Made by a program: the position numbers and the translations under genes. The notes beneath the pieces were generated by a model, which saw only the letters and a program-made list of their open reading frames with translations, was not told the DNA's origin and searched no databases. Positions 11,173 to 23,188 of a stretch of 64,000 nucleotides of DNA are shown here, piece after piece; the first letter of the stretch is position 1; each line of letters begins with the position of its first letter. Origin of the DNA: Deinandra increscens subsp. villosa (lineage: Eukaryota; Streptophyta; Magnoliopsida; Asterales; Asteraceae); NCBI GenBank assembly GCA_039602395.1, contig JBCNJP010000027.1, positions 112,818,354-112,882,353 of the forward strand, read 5' to 3'.

Positions 11173-14098
11173 CGCTGAACTACATTGCGATTGTCGCACC
11201 CAAATAAAGTTCGCGTCCTGAGTTTTGAATAAAACAATTCTTGGTGATTTTAAAACGACTGGTTTTGTTTTTGTTTTCCCTGGCTTCTTCCAGGATGAAC
11301 AATTTGCTTTCTCTGGATTTTGAATATGACATGTTTTGACAATGGTTGATTTTCGAAACATACATATTTGGTTTTAATCTACTTTGAATTTGATTCAATC
11401 TTTTGTTAGATTAAATTCAAAATCCCATAACAACATATCTTCCAACCTGGTGCACTTGATTTGATTAAGACTAACTCAAATGCGACATGACAACTTTTGG
11501 TTATCACATCCCATTTAAGCTATAATGTCTTAAGCGTATATCGTAATAGTTACGTGACAACGCACGGCGCAATTATGGTTCATAAAGTCTTGTGATTTTA
11601 AACCATCCAGTGTCAATAATATTGAATCAAGTCGAACCGATTGAAGATCGCCGCTTCGATCTACAATCGTATGAACATATCAATCCTCTACTTCATGTAG
11701 ACGTTTGCTCATATAAGTTCGAATCACCAGCTAAACAACTGCAAGGGTAATCACGTGATGATTACTACATTGTAGTATGGTCACACCAATTCTGGTGCAC
11801 ATTACCATAAAATGTATATACCTAGACACATCTTGGAAGTCTTAGACTACAATAGTTGTACTCACATGTGTTTTAATTCGACGAGCACTAAGTGTTCTAT
11901 ACGTCGATCCAACATTTCATTATGAAACTGGTAACACACAAGACTAATGACTTGCCACAACAAATCCCTTGACTTCATATAACCGTGACACCCCTTCACA
12001 CAACACTTGCATAACTAAATTCCAATTCCAAGACCGGAATCTTGCGAAGATGGAATTTAGCAATTACATGTCCGAAGCTAGATCTTTAAATATCTAAAGA
12101 AAGGTGACTCAGATAAGTCGCTGGACTATGTAAAGTAACTCTCGCATCTAAACGAGACGAGCCAGATAAATAATGATTCGCCAACAATGGATTGTTGCGT
12201 GGCGGAACATATTGACATTCCAATTAGAGTTGGCATGTTTAACCTTACCTGAATAAGGAAACATCCTCTAGTGTCGGACCTCAGGGTCCGATAGGATAAA
12301 TCATCTTCTCGATCATCACGAGACACTTTCAAACAATCATAGACGAGCGCATCATCCTATCAAACTCTGAAATGACTTTGACAATCGTCTATGAACTTAT
12401 GAGCAAGTCATAACATCTGGATATTGAGTTTAGACTCTCGTACCACATACTACGAAGTCAAACAATTTCGTTCTTGTAAACGATAATTGATTACAACGTT
12501 TTCTTCGTGTAAATCAATATCCAAACGGTTTGAAAGAAAGATGAAAATAGGAATGTCAATCTGCCTCAAGCAAGTGGGAGCATCGCCATAGATCCTTACT
12601 GGAGTAACGATCAAGTGCCGATTTAAAGATCATTTAAATTTTCTGAGATGAAACGTTAAATGACACCTCAAATAATTGTAAGTTTCAAGATTATATTAAG
12701 TATTGATCGTGATATGACTGAGCAACCACACGCGATTAATCTCTTGAAACAGTTCAAATCATACTAAATATGATGTAGACATGAATCCAATTCTTGAACA
12801 TTGCATAGAATGTTGCCGTAAGATGTTACGCCATGACCATAGATGGAAAATCACATCATCACTGCTAAACACTGATGAGAAAAATATATGTTCATCAACC
12901 AAGTACAAATTTTATCCGTTGAACATTAATAGCCACCTTAATTGAATCTGAACTAAGAATGCTATAAAACATTCAAGGGTTAATTCGACTCCATAAATAG
13001 TCGGTTGACATGCTCAAGTGATAACACAGTCATACGTGTGCTTACCAAGGGCGCTCCATCATCACAAGTTCGATTCACTTAAGAAGATTCACTGTTCAAG
13101 ATAAAACACTGAGTCTCGAGAAACAACAGATATTGGCAATTCTAAATCGAAATGCGAGCAGTTGATAGCGAATCCATAATTTCTGCGATCGGGCTAGATC
13201 AGCGAAATTAGTCTACTACAGAGTACACGAATTCTGCATCACTTCGATATTCGATTCTAGTGTTGGATGTCGAACACTGTCGTTTGCACCATATCATTCG
13301 GCCTCCTCTAAGTTGTTAGACGAGAGTCTGAATTCTGCGTAACGCGTTCGAATTTTATACGTTTTATTATCCATGAATATTTCGTTTAATATTCTAAAAG
13401 TCCGTAGTCGATCAGGCATTGCGGGAGCAACGCCTGAAGCAAGACTATTCTGACTCTGGACTCAAGGTGTTGACCTCTAGACTCACAAGACCTCATTGGA
13501 GAATGACGTCTGGACGTAACTCGTGTCAGAATGTCTTCATGGATCTTAGCATAAGACAAATCTGATTGATGGTATACTCAACGGTATCCTTAGACCTGAG
13601 ACACATGAGCGACCTCCCGTTTGCCAAAGAACATTCTTTGATTGTAGCTTAACGCTGTCGCGTAACTGCCAGCCATAACGGTTACTTTTGGGAATGGATC
13701 TGAAGTTTAGTGGGAGCTGTATGTGGTCAATATGGAATTCTGTACTCTTGCATTTTTTCAATGCAACAGTTTGACATCATGGGCCCTCTCGTTAGTTCCA
13801 AGTGTGAAGTGTAAGGCCTTACCCAAACTTACTGTGTGTTTGATTGGACCACTTCGAACAGTAAAACGAGAAATATAATGATCGAACACAAAGAGAATGT
13901 TTAAATCCATGTCTCTGTTTCGGTTGATGTCACATACAGAAAGGATCTGATGACTTTACAAATACCTTAAGTCTAAACTATATCACAAGTTATTGATATG
14001 CCTTGGTTGTTCAGACTTGAAGTGTCATGACTGGTTGGGACAGCCACGTGTAGCTAGAGCACCTCTGACTGTATCTTGATTGATAGTCGCGATCAGTC
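11173..14098. other. Non-coding interior of gag-only copia element
   Basis: Nearly 3 kb with no ORF that resembles pol in any frame, AT-moderate and without internal repeats that I could see. It replaces the pol region of an autonomous element. Confidence 0.7.
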
Positions 14099-14110
14099 CA
14101 AGTGGGAGAC
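14099..14110 (+). promoter_or_regulatory. Polypurine tract
   Basis: CAAGTGGGAGAC directly before the 3' LTR; the expected plus-strand primer site for reverse transcription. Confidence 0.75.
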
Positions 14111-15450
14111 TGTTGGATTTAGGTGTCCAGATCCGACTAAATCAAGTACCCGACCCGGTTAAGACCCGTAAGAGTTACACCGGAGGCAACGGGTATTTAA
14201 GACCGCTTACTGTTATAACCGGCAAATTCGCAGAGGAATCAATTATTTGTTTATTAAATAGTTTAATAGATAAATAATTACATACTATTAAGTTTAATCA
14301 AGCGACAAAAGACGTTAAATATAATTTACGTCATGGACGAGAACAGACATGTTATTAGTTTGACTAATACTCGGCAAGCGACAAACATTTAAAGGTTTAA
14401 ATGTTAATTTCAGAAATTAAATGGTTCGATTAAGGATTAGGTAAAATCGAGGGGCTAAACGGAATTAAATCAGTTATAAATATAACTGATTAAGGGAGAC
14501 GAAACCCTAATCCTCCGACTGAGAATTTCGGCCTCCCCTCCTCCCTCTCGCGACTCCGACGCCGACGGCCACCCCGCCGCCGCCTCCTTGTTCTCAGACG
14601 AACTGTTCGCGAGAACCCTAATCCTAGATCACCGTCGCCGCCCTGTCGTTTCAGCCCTGCCGCCGACCGCCGCTCTCGAAGCCGCCGCCGTCCGCCCTCC
14701 TCCACTACTGCCGCCGCAGCTACCGGGTCGCCGCCGCCCGCCGCGATCAAGCCGCCGCAGCAACAGCCCGCCGAAGCCGAGCCGCCGCCGCCTGCAGCCC
14801 GACTGCAGCCCACCGCCGCTCACCGCCGCGGTCTCCGTCGCACCTCGCCGCCGCCCTTTCGGCCGCCGGCCTCCTCGCTATCGCCGGTTCCACCGCCGAC
14901 AACCCTAGTCGAGAACCGTGTCTCACACGTGTTCCGCCGTCGTCCGCAAAACCCTAGTTCGCGCCTGATCCGACGTACGAGATTTTCTCGGTGCTTGATT
15001 CACCGCGTAGTAAATCCGTGTCCGCGAGGAAAGTCAGATTCGTCAGACGAATCACTTCTGTGAAACCCTAGCGTCACCCGTTGACTTCCGGTGTCTCAAG
15101 CGTTTGTTTGAATCACCGCTCAGGTATATCTAAACTCGTAGTTAGTTTAGATTTAATTGACTGTTTATATTTATTATAAGTCGCGTTCTTGTTTAAATGC
15201 GTTTTGGTGTTTGCGCGTTATGGTGATTGTCGAATCCTGTTGTTTTAGGTTTACGTTAATTATCTGGTTTTCGCGTTAGTAAATTAAAACGTTTTCCGCT
15301 GCCTATTAAATTAATCGTTAATTTAATTATCCAAATTTAATTTACTATTTATTCGGTAATCGTTTAATAATTATTTATTGCAAATAATTATTTCTAAATA
15401 AAAAAAAAATGCTATTACCGAGACCCGAATGCCACTGTCGTATCCCAACA
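14111..15450 (+). repeat. 3' LTR of copia gag-only element
   Basis: 1340 bp, about 99% identical to 7398-8739. Differences seen include A/G near 14221, an altered 4-base stretch near 14279, changes in the CCG-rich part and a shorter A-run near 15405. Confidence 0.93.
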
Positions 15451-15766
15451 AAGATGTGGTCCTAAGAGCCGAACAAATTGATCAATTTTTGTGCACCTTT
15501 ATGGGTGCGGCTTAAGGGTTCACAAGAGGTGGCTAAGCGCTATCCGAATTCCCGGAAGTCATATATAGAGGCTAAGGGGTATCTTAATTCTGGATGTGGT
15601 CTAAGTGATCGATTCAATGACTATGTGTTATTCAAAAAGAAGCGTTCTTCTTTTTTTTTAAAAAAAAAAAGAAAAGAAAAGACTCATTATGTATGTGCGG
15701 TTATGTTAAGAACCTAAAGTGGCAACATGGACGCATGTGGCCAATTCATGTTATTAATGTAGTTTA
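15451..15766 (+). other. Tat element remnant between two insertions
   Basis: Short non-coding piece with GGCTTAAGG / GGCTAAGG motifs and a T-run/A-run hairpin at 15645-15680. It is bounded by the copia 3' LTR and by the CACTA left end, and is presumed to be the 3' untranslated part of the Tat element. Confidence 0.5.
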
Positions 15767-16650
15767 CACTACGTCAAAATTCACCTTTGGCCACGGAAAA
15801 AAACCGTGACAAAAGGTGTTTGGTCACGTTTTTTTTTTCATTCCAACCGACACCATAGGTGCCGTGACCATATGTACCCTACGGCCACGTTACAATATCA
15901 GTGGCTGAAGCCACCTATAAGCGTGGATAAAGGGTACCAATATTTGTTGTTGTAATCAAACAATTCTTCAGAAAAGCGTGGCCAAAGGGTCCCAACGACC
16001 ACATGTGTTTGGTTAACGTGGCCTTTGGTATTTTATGGTCACGTATATTCGTGTTTTAGCCACATACATTATAAAAATACGTGGCCAAAGGGTTGCTGAA
16101 ATCATACATTTTGTCACAGTACGCGTGGCCAAAGGGTGGCAACGGCCACGTGAAAATATCAAAAGCGTGGCCTTTGGTATTATATGGTCACGTATATTTG
16201 TGTTTTAGCCACATATGATATGAAAAAACGTGGCCAAATGGGTTGCTGAAATCATAAATTTTGTCCCAATAAGCGTGGCCAAAGGGTGGCAACGGCCACA
16301 TTAAAATATAAAAAGCGTGGCCTTTGGTATTATATGGTCACGTATATTTGTGTTTTAGCCACATATATTTGGAAATAGAAAGTGGCCAAAGGGTAGTTGA
16401 AATCATACATTTTATCTCAATACGGGTGGCCAAAGGGTGGCAACGGCCACGTTAAGATATAAAAAACGTGGCCTTTGGTATTATATGGTCACGTATATTT
16501 GTGTTTTAGTCACATATAATTGGAAAAAAAAAGTGGCCAAAGGGTAGTTGAAATCAGATAATTTGTCCCAATAAGCGTGGCCAAATGGTGGCAACGGCCA
16601 CGTTAAAATATAAAAAGTGTGGCCTTTGGTATTATATATATGGTCACATA
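15767..16650. repeat. CACTA left TIR and subterminal tandem repeats
   Basis: After the TIR, a unit of about 150 bp containing GTGGCCTTTGGTATTATATGG, GTTTTAGCCACATAT, GTGGCCAAAGGG and GGCAACGGCCACG repeats about five times (unit starts near 16018, 16165, 16315, 16467 and 16618). Confidence 0.88.
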
Positions 16651-17666
16651 TATTTTCTTAATTACAATTAATTATATATTAATTAATTAGTATAGAGAAA
16701 CCTTAAAAATCATATATTATAATTAAAAATTAATGTACATACACTAATCATGACGCTGTTCAAAAAGATAACATACGACACTAATCAAAGTTTAATTTCT
16801 ATAATAATTAATTATAATTTCTTGTCCGTGCTGATCAGCTGCTTCTGCTGGTGCCGTGTGATTTTTCTATTTATCAGATTTTGATTCATCAGCTGGTTTG
16901 GTGTTACGTACACTTTCGACAAATAAAACCGATCAGATATATATAATATATATATAAAGTTAATTAATTAGCGGATACGATTAATTAATGTAGTAATTAC
17001 CTGTGGTTGTTTCAGTACTTTTTGAACCGTAGAATGATCAACCGGCTGTGATCTATCTGACTTGTTATTAGAATGAAGGATCATTCGGTTCATCGGCCAT
17101 GCAATAATATATTTATTTTCAACCTACGAAAGCGTTGTTTTATCATCTACTAGGAATGGTAAAAATGTTGCACCCTTTTTGACCTGATAAACTTTAATTC
17201 TACGGCAACCAGGAGGTAATGGACTTCCATGAATCTTCTCATCCTTTTTGTTTTGGTAATAATTCAGCCATTCCCACGACGTTCAGTGGATCCCCCTCCA
17301 TGTGCAACGTCGCAGTTTGGCTCCCCTGATCAGAAGTGACATAATAATAATAATAATAATATTAATTATAGCATATATATAAACAATTAATTAATTAAAG
17401 TAAAAATAGAATACAAAAATTGTGGTATATACTAATCTATATACCTCTTGGATTACTGGCTGCAGATCGATAGCAACTGCAATGACATCATAATTATTTG
17501 GTTTTTCCAACTGATGATCACTCTTCTTAGGAGGTACTTTACAAGCTGCAGGTTTTACTGGTTTTGCATGTCTCTTATTCTTTTCCTAAATTGACACCAT
17601 GTAATTAACTGATTAGTAATATATATATTAATTAACGATAACGTCAAAGCGATTTGTTAAATTTCT

Positions 17667-17670
<4 letters not shown>

Positions 17671-17722
<52 letters not shown>
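17671..17722. repeat. (TA)n microsatellite in TNP intron
   Basis: About 26 TA units immediately beside an exon acceptor. Confidence 0.95.
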
Positions 17723-17724
<2 letters not shown>

Positions 17725-18059
17725 ACTTCCTGCTCTGATGCCCCAGCAGCACTGGCTGCAGCAGCTGCTGCTTCTGTCATTTTTTTCTTTCTCACCTAAA
17801 GACAACATCAGCATTTAATTAAATGATCATAGAGCAATTAGTTATAAGGGAAGTACACAACTGTGTAAATTAAAATAGTTACCCTTTCCTTTTGCGACGC
17901 TGTTGTAGATGGAGGAGTGTGTTGTGATAGAGTCGCAGAAGTGACCTACAATTCAATTAATTAATAAAATCATATCGATCATAACCGGCTAAACATTAGT
18001 TAACTATCCAGATAACCATTCGGATGAAGTACAAACTTATCATAGCCGGCACAGTTAAT

Positions 18060-18400
18060 TATTAATTATATTTCGGAACAACTCTAACTATCCCGATGAA
18101 CTTTAACTATCCTGATGAACTTTACCTATACTGGTGAACTTTAACTATCCGGATGAACTATAACCAACACGGTGAACTATAACTAGGGACGCATGTTCAT
18201 CCAGATGAACTAGAATCTTCCGGATCAACTCTAACTATCCCGATGAACTCTAACTATCCTGATGAACTTTTTACTATCCTGATGAACCTTACCTATCCTG
18301 AGGAACTTTAATTATCCGGATAAATTCTAACTATCCGGATGAACTATAAGTAGAGACGCATGTTCATCCAGATGAACTAGAATATTCCAGATCAACTCAA
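18060..18400. repeat. Tandem 18-20-bp repeat in TNP intron
   Basis: About 15 copies of variants of TAACTATCCNGATGAACTT. A higher-order unit of about 167 bp is evident from GACGCATGTTCATCCAGATG at 18188 and again near 18355. Confidence 0.85.
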
Positions 18401-18627
18401 ATTCAGAACTGTTTCAAATCCGTACCTTATCGGCCGACCTTTGAGATGAGTTTGATTGAGTAGATTGTTTCCGCGATGTATTGTGCGCAAAATTGATCAT
18501 GTCCTACGTACAATTAATTCAATTAGTTAATTAATTAATAAATATGCGCTCAAGGGAGATTGATCGTATCAGCAATAATATTTAATTGATCGATAAAAAG
18601 TAAAGTATATATAATATACTTAATTAT

Positions 18628-18630
<3 letters not shown>

Positions 18631-18686
<56 letters not shown>
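18631..18686. repeat. (TA)n microsatellite
   Basis: About 28 TA units in the intron that follows the coiled-coil exon of the TNP-like gene. Confidence 0.95.
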
Positions 18687-18689
<3 letters not shown>

Positions 18690-19289
18690 TGTCCCTTACA
18701 GAATTTACCGCTTTATGAACTTGTTTATCTTGAATCACGGCCTCCATAAGCGCCGTAAGCTTATCAATTTTATCATCCTGTGATTTAACCATATCAGTGA
18801 GGCGCTCAACCTCTTGATCCTTTTTCTCACGCAGCTGTCTTTCATTTTTTAGTTTCGCCTCAAGTTTTTCGATCCGTTCTTTCGATCGCCCTTTTGGAGC
18901 ACCCTGCCAATATCCACGGGAAGTCACTCCATACACAATACCTTTTAGGTATCCACCCCTTTCCTTGCCAAGGACCAATGTCAGGGCATCCTGTGACAAC
19001 TGTAACCTCCCAAGTTAACTCCGTTAAGTTTTTCCGTTAATTCCATTAGTTCCATTAGGCAATCTCCGTTAGTCACATTACAAGTAGTAACTAATACTTA
19101 ACTAGACCGGATACGTCCACGACCTTTGGTTGATCACCGAACCTGCCCATATGTGTTATATGATTTGTTACTTATTACACTGTATGAAGTAATGCAACAT
19201 GCTTATTTAATTAATTGTGCAATTATGTGATTTATCGAGAAATCGTGTTTAGCTTACTTAGAATGTAAAATTGACCCCTTTCTTGGTGG

Positions 19290-20225
19290 CCAGCGAAACT
19301 ACCTAGCGAAATTACAGTTTCGCCCGGTAGCTAATGCATGACCAGTTTCGCGTGGCTAGCGAAACTGCCAGCGAAACAGCCAGCGACACTGCCAGCGAAA
19401 CTAGCACCAGATATATAGAAACCCCAAGCCAAACTTCTCATTTTTACTCACACCTCACAACACACACACACACACTCCTGCACTCTCCTTCTCTGGAGCT
19501 TTCTGGCCAGCAAGGAATCAACACGAACCAAGGAGACCAGCCCCAAATCACCATCCCTTTGAGCTTGGAGATCACCCGTGAGTCCCCAAGACCACTTCTT
19601 CTACATTCCTCTTTGTGCATTACTTAATTAGATGACCAAATTTACATGCAATGGTGTATGCCTCTGTTAAAATGCTTAAGGATGCTAGACATAACATAAA
19701 TTCTGTAACTTGCCATGTCAATATGAAGATCCATGCTAATTAGGTTCCTTTATGTGAAATTGTGTTCTTGGTAAATTGATGACTAGAATCCATGTTTAAG
19801 GTGTTAAATTGCTCCCATGATGTTGGTAAACGTTTAGGTATGCTAGATATCGAATTGCATGAGGTACAGAAGCTGTTAGAAAGGTTTTTAGTCAAATTTA
19901 CGGGTTTTTTTAGCGACTAGCGAAACTGTGCCTTCATCAGGCGAAATTAGGTAGCGAAACTATGTATATCTTCATCCAGCGACACTATGTAGCGAAACTG
20001 TAGTGTCGCCGGGTAAACCAACCAGACCTGTCCGAACGAAACTACTGAGCGAAATTCCCTGAACGAAAGTTCAAACCAGTTTCGGGCGAAACTAGGCTAG
20101 CGAAACTGTGCCAACAGTTTCGAGCGAAACTAGCCTAGCGAAACTGTGTCATCGGGTACTGCCTAGCGAAAGTGCTGCCCGTGCACCCAGCGAAACTGCC
20201 TAGCGAAACTGATAACGAAATTGCG
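19290..20225 (+). repeat. Array of AGCGAAACTG-type motifs in solo LTR
   Basis: About 20 copies of (T/C)AGCGAAACTG and close variants in two clusters (19290-19405 and 19908-20225), irregularly spaced. Confidence 0.85.
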
Positions 20226-20492
20226 ACCAGAATCCAAACTTGTACAATTTACTTGAACGATATGCCATGACTTGCATGCTTTATACTATGATGATACATG
20301 CTTTGACTTCTGATGTATATGAACCCTTGTGTATGATCAACCATCGGTGTCGTGTGTCGTTATGTCGTGTCGTGTTTTCCAACGTGATAGTAGTTTTAAA
20401 CACAACCTTACACCTAAGACCTTAATGTGATTATTAAGTCCTCGTTAACAATCATAACCGGATTTATTGAAGAGTAAGCCGAGCAACCTAAG

Positions 20493-21047
20493 GTGAGTTC
20501 ATTTATATTATTGTTATGTCCATTCAGGGACGATAACGCGCAGGTGGTCGCATCCGGTAAGGATGGTGACCCAAACGGTAAGGTATTTCTTACTGGGTAG
20601 ATTTCCGACATAATATCATATGTTTCACTGAATTGAACTTTATTTATAAAAAGTCCTTACTTTCGGGCCGTTAATATATAATAGCGAGGTAATATTGAGT
20701 AGTACTACTGGGGATTGACACCCCCGCTCAGCGGCGCACGTGATGCACCCTCCCGACTGGCGGTCGGACTGAGATCAATGTTAGCCTACCCTCCGTGATC
20801 CGTAAAGACACGGGAAGGCAAGGTTCATAGGAATTCCCTATCAAAACATTGTCGGCTTCGGTTACGAACAATTCAGGTGTACATAACTATAGGCTAGCTA
20901 CCTACGATATGGAATTTTACTGGTCGTATGATATTGATTGTGTTTTACCTGTCTTTATTCATAAACATTAGGTCTACTTGTGACGGGTAGACTGTTTTAG
21001 TGAACTCATCAGCCTTAGCTGACACTTGATTGTTGAATGCTTTTCAG
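20493..21047 (+). other. Intron-like segment inside LTR
   Basis: Donor CTAAG/GTGAGTTC at 20493 and acceptor GCTTTTCAG/GTCGCTAG at 21047, 555 bp. The acceptor is followed by GGATCATGG. The same borders occur in the LTRs at 39646-40201 (minus) and 62400-62877 (plus). Confidence 0.55.
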
Positions 21048-23188
21048 GTCGCTAGAAGGATCATGGACGGCAGGGTCGGCGGCAGTACACATAACCTATT
21101 TTCACTTGGGAATTATGTTTTCAGATCTAAATTTCTTCATTTTGAAAATCTGATTGTAAACCTTAATTATGCTTCCGCTGAACTATTAGACTTACTACTT
21201 TGGACTGTAACTTAACTCTTATGTTAACTTATAATTTCTGTTTATGGTTTGGTTGTAACTAAAGTCTGGGATCCTGGTCTGGATCATACCCCACACGGTT
21301 ATACTCCGTTAGTGGAAATTGGGGGTGTGACACATCCGTTCCCGGTTCTACGGTCACAGATCCCGCATTTATCTTTGTTTCATTCTCGGCCTGCAGTAAT
21401 ATAATTTAGTTAATTTAATGAGGTGCTGTTAATTTTTAACATGTGAATAATTAGGTATATCTATAGCAATTAAACTTACTATATCATCTGCTACGCCCTT
21501 CACCACAGGCGTTTTGTATTCCCCCTCTTTATTTACCCTTCTTTTCCTCAACATAAACGATCGAGAGGGGAATTCATCAGCTGCTATTTCTTTGTTTTGT
21601 ACCTTGTATTATAATAATAATATATATCAGACTTGAAACATACATTGCACGTTCTTAACCATGACTGGGTGTAACACACTTAGCTTATTACCAGTTTTTC
21701 TCTCAGAAAGACGTATCCTCCCCGCCCCATTGAATGATCATAAGTATAATTTGCTCGAACCTCTTTTCCAATCTTTGACGCAGCCTTTCCAACAGAACAG
21801 TAGGATATATAATTATAATCTCATTAATTAACACTTATTAGCTTAATTAATGAAATCTGCAGTTTGAATTGAACAAAAACCTCGAATTCTTCAGATCTTG
21901 TATATGCTACAAATCTGTCCCAGTCTTCTTTTTTCACAATAGTGCGATACATCTTTGGAACTTTCTCAAGCACGGTGGGTTTTGCTAGGTTGGGACGAAT
22001 GTGTTTTTCCAACATATTTCTTCTAAAACTCCTTAGCAACCCACCAAGCCGTACCATTATTGCTCTCCTTCGACAGTCATCAATTTTGAAATATTTCTGA
22101 AAAAATAACATATGACAGGATATTTTAGTCACATGGAATTTAATAACAAACCTAATATGAGAAAATGTTTAATCTGTTTCATAACCTGAATCGCTGCCCA
22201 CATTTTGTTCTTGTCCTCTTTTGGCACCTTCCTCCATTCTAGATACCTCAATCCAACCCCTGCCCTTACAATATCTCCCATAAAACTCGAAAATTTTGCT
22301 CTATGTTCCCCGCCAACCCTTCCCAGCGCATCAAATGTTAATGGCCATTTTTGCTCACCATTTTTCTCAAATCTGGCACGCCACTTTACCAACCGCGTCA
22401 TCCCCCTCTTGTTTGCTTGAGGAGCAGAGGCTTCCCCATTCTCATTGTCGATTTGGGTATCATTGTCGACTACTTGGGTATCAACTTGGGCATCATTTTC
22501 GACTTGGGCATCAATGTTTTCCATGTCCTCTTCACCCGAATAATCATCAATATTGTTATCCATTTCCTCTTCATTATCCGAATATTCGCCATTATTATAC
22601 ATTCCCTCTTCTTCCGAATAATATTCATTGTCATATGCTTCACCTTCAATGTTCATTGTTAAATCAGATGAATCCTGTAGATGACAATGAAATACATAGA
22701 GAATTAATGAAATAAATGCGATGGAATAATTAAGATGAAATAAATGAGATGAAAATGATCTACTGAAGATGACAGTGAAATTAATATATACTGACGGGAA
22801 TTAGGTAGTGATCTTCTGAAGATGATAGTGTGATGAATCCGGAACTGATCAATGAATTAGGTAGATGAACTTTTAGTGATATGGAAGAAGAGAGTAATGA
22901 ATCGTTTTGGTGATAAAATTTTGGTTAGAGGGAATTGAATAAGAACTGATCAATGAATTTTGGGAAATTTGAAAAATGGTGGGAAGTAATTTGGGGATTA
23001 ATAAGATCGATCCGGGTGAAAACATCTCAGCTAATAAGGACGTGACAGCATTTATCGGATTTAATATAAACTCAATTAATACGATTTGCGTTAATATTTA
23101 TCTTGAATTTTAAAGAGTTAAAATGGACTCAAAAAGTTAAAACCACCAAACCACAGGGACGCAAATCGTATTTAACTTTATTTTAACC

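Larger units (their letters stand above)
7398..15450 (+). mobile_element. Non-autonomous copia element with gag only (TR-GAG type)
   Basis: Two nearly identical LTRs (7398-8739 and 14111-15450) bound an 5.4-kb interior with a primer-binding site, a gag ORF and a polypurine tract but no protease, integrase or reverse transcriptase. LTR ends are TGTTGG...CCAACA. By eye about 13 substitutions and a couple of indels separate the LTRs, so the insertion is young. Flanks are AATAT at 7393-7397 and AAGAT at 15451-15455, a 5-bp duplication with one mismatch. It sits inside the Tat gypsy remnant. The layout matches the terminal-repeat-with-GAG class described in plants, which must borrow pol from an autonomous copia partner. 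Confidence 0.9.
18992..21332 (+). mobile_element. Solo gypsy LTR with perfect CATCC target duplication
   Basis: TGTGACAACTGTAACCTCC...GGGGGTGTGACA, 2341 bp, flanked by CATCC at 18987-18991 and 21333-21337. No primer-binding site follows and no polypurine tract precedes, so it is a recombination-derived solo LTR. It shares its start (CCCAAGTTAACTCCGTTAA) and most of its 3' half with the LTRs of the minus-strand element at 34400-42184, but the middle differs. It contains a clustered AGCGAAACTG motif (19290-20225) and an intron-like stretch (20493-21047). It interrupts an exon of the CACTA TNP-like gene. Confidence 0.92.
16867..22656 (-). pseudogene. CACTA TNP-like gene (PF03004 plant transposase family), split by solo LTR
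   Basis: A multi-exon minus-strand gene. Exon 1 (22656-22186) has an acidic N-terminus (MNIEGEAYDNEYYSEEEG) then a basic RGMTRLVKWRARFEKNG segment. It is followed by exon 2 (about 22096-21881; RPNLAKPTVLEKVPKMYRTI, WDRFVAYTRSEEF) and an exon near 21790-21690 (KAASKIGKEVRANYTYDHSM), which together match the order of the PF03004 domain. Exons near 21600-21500 and 21400-21338 follow. The next exon resumes at about 18991 (LTLVLGKERGGYLKGIVYGV, then a coiled coil EKLEAKLKNERQLREKKDQE). Small exons follow near 18480, 17950, 17800 and 17590-17440, then a C-terminal exon near 17300-17120 (HGSPLPPGCRRIKVYQVKKG), with a stop at 16867-16869. Exon borders show GT/AG. The product is the kind that binds subterminal repeats. 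The 2.3-kb solo LTR interrupts a coding exon, so this copy is probably dead. Confidence 0.72.
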
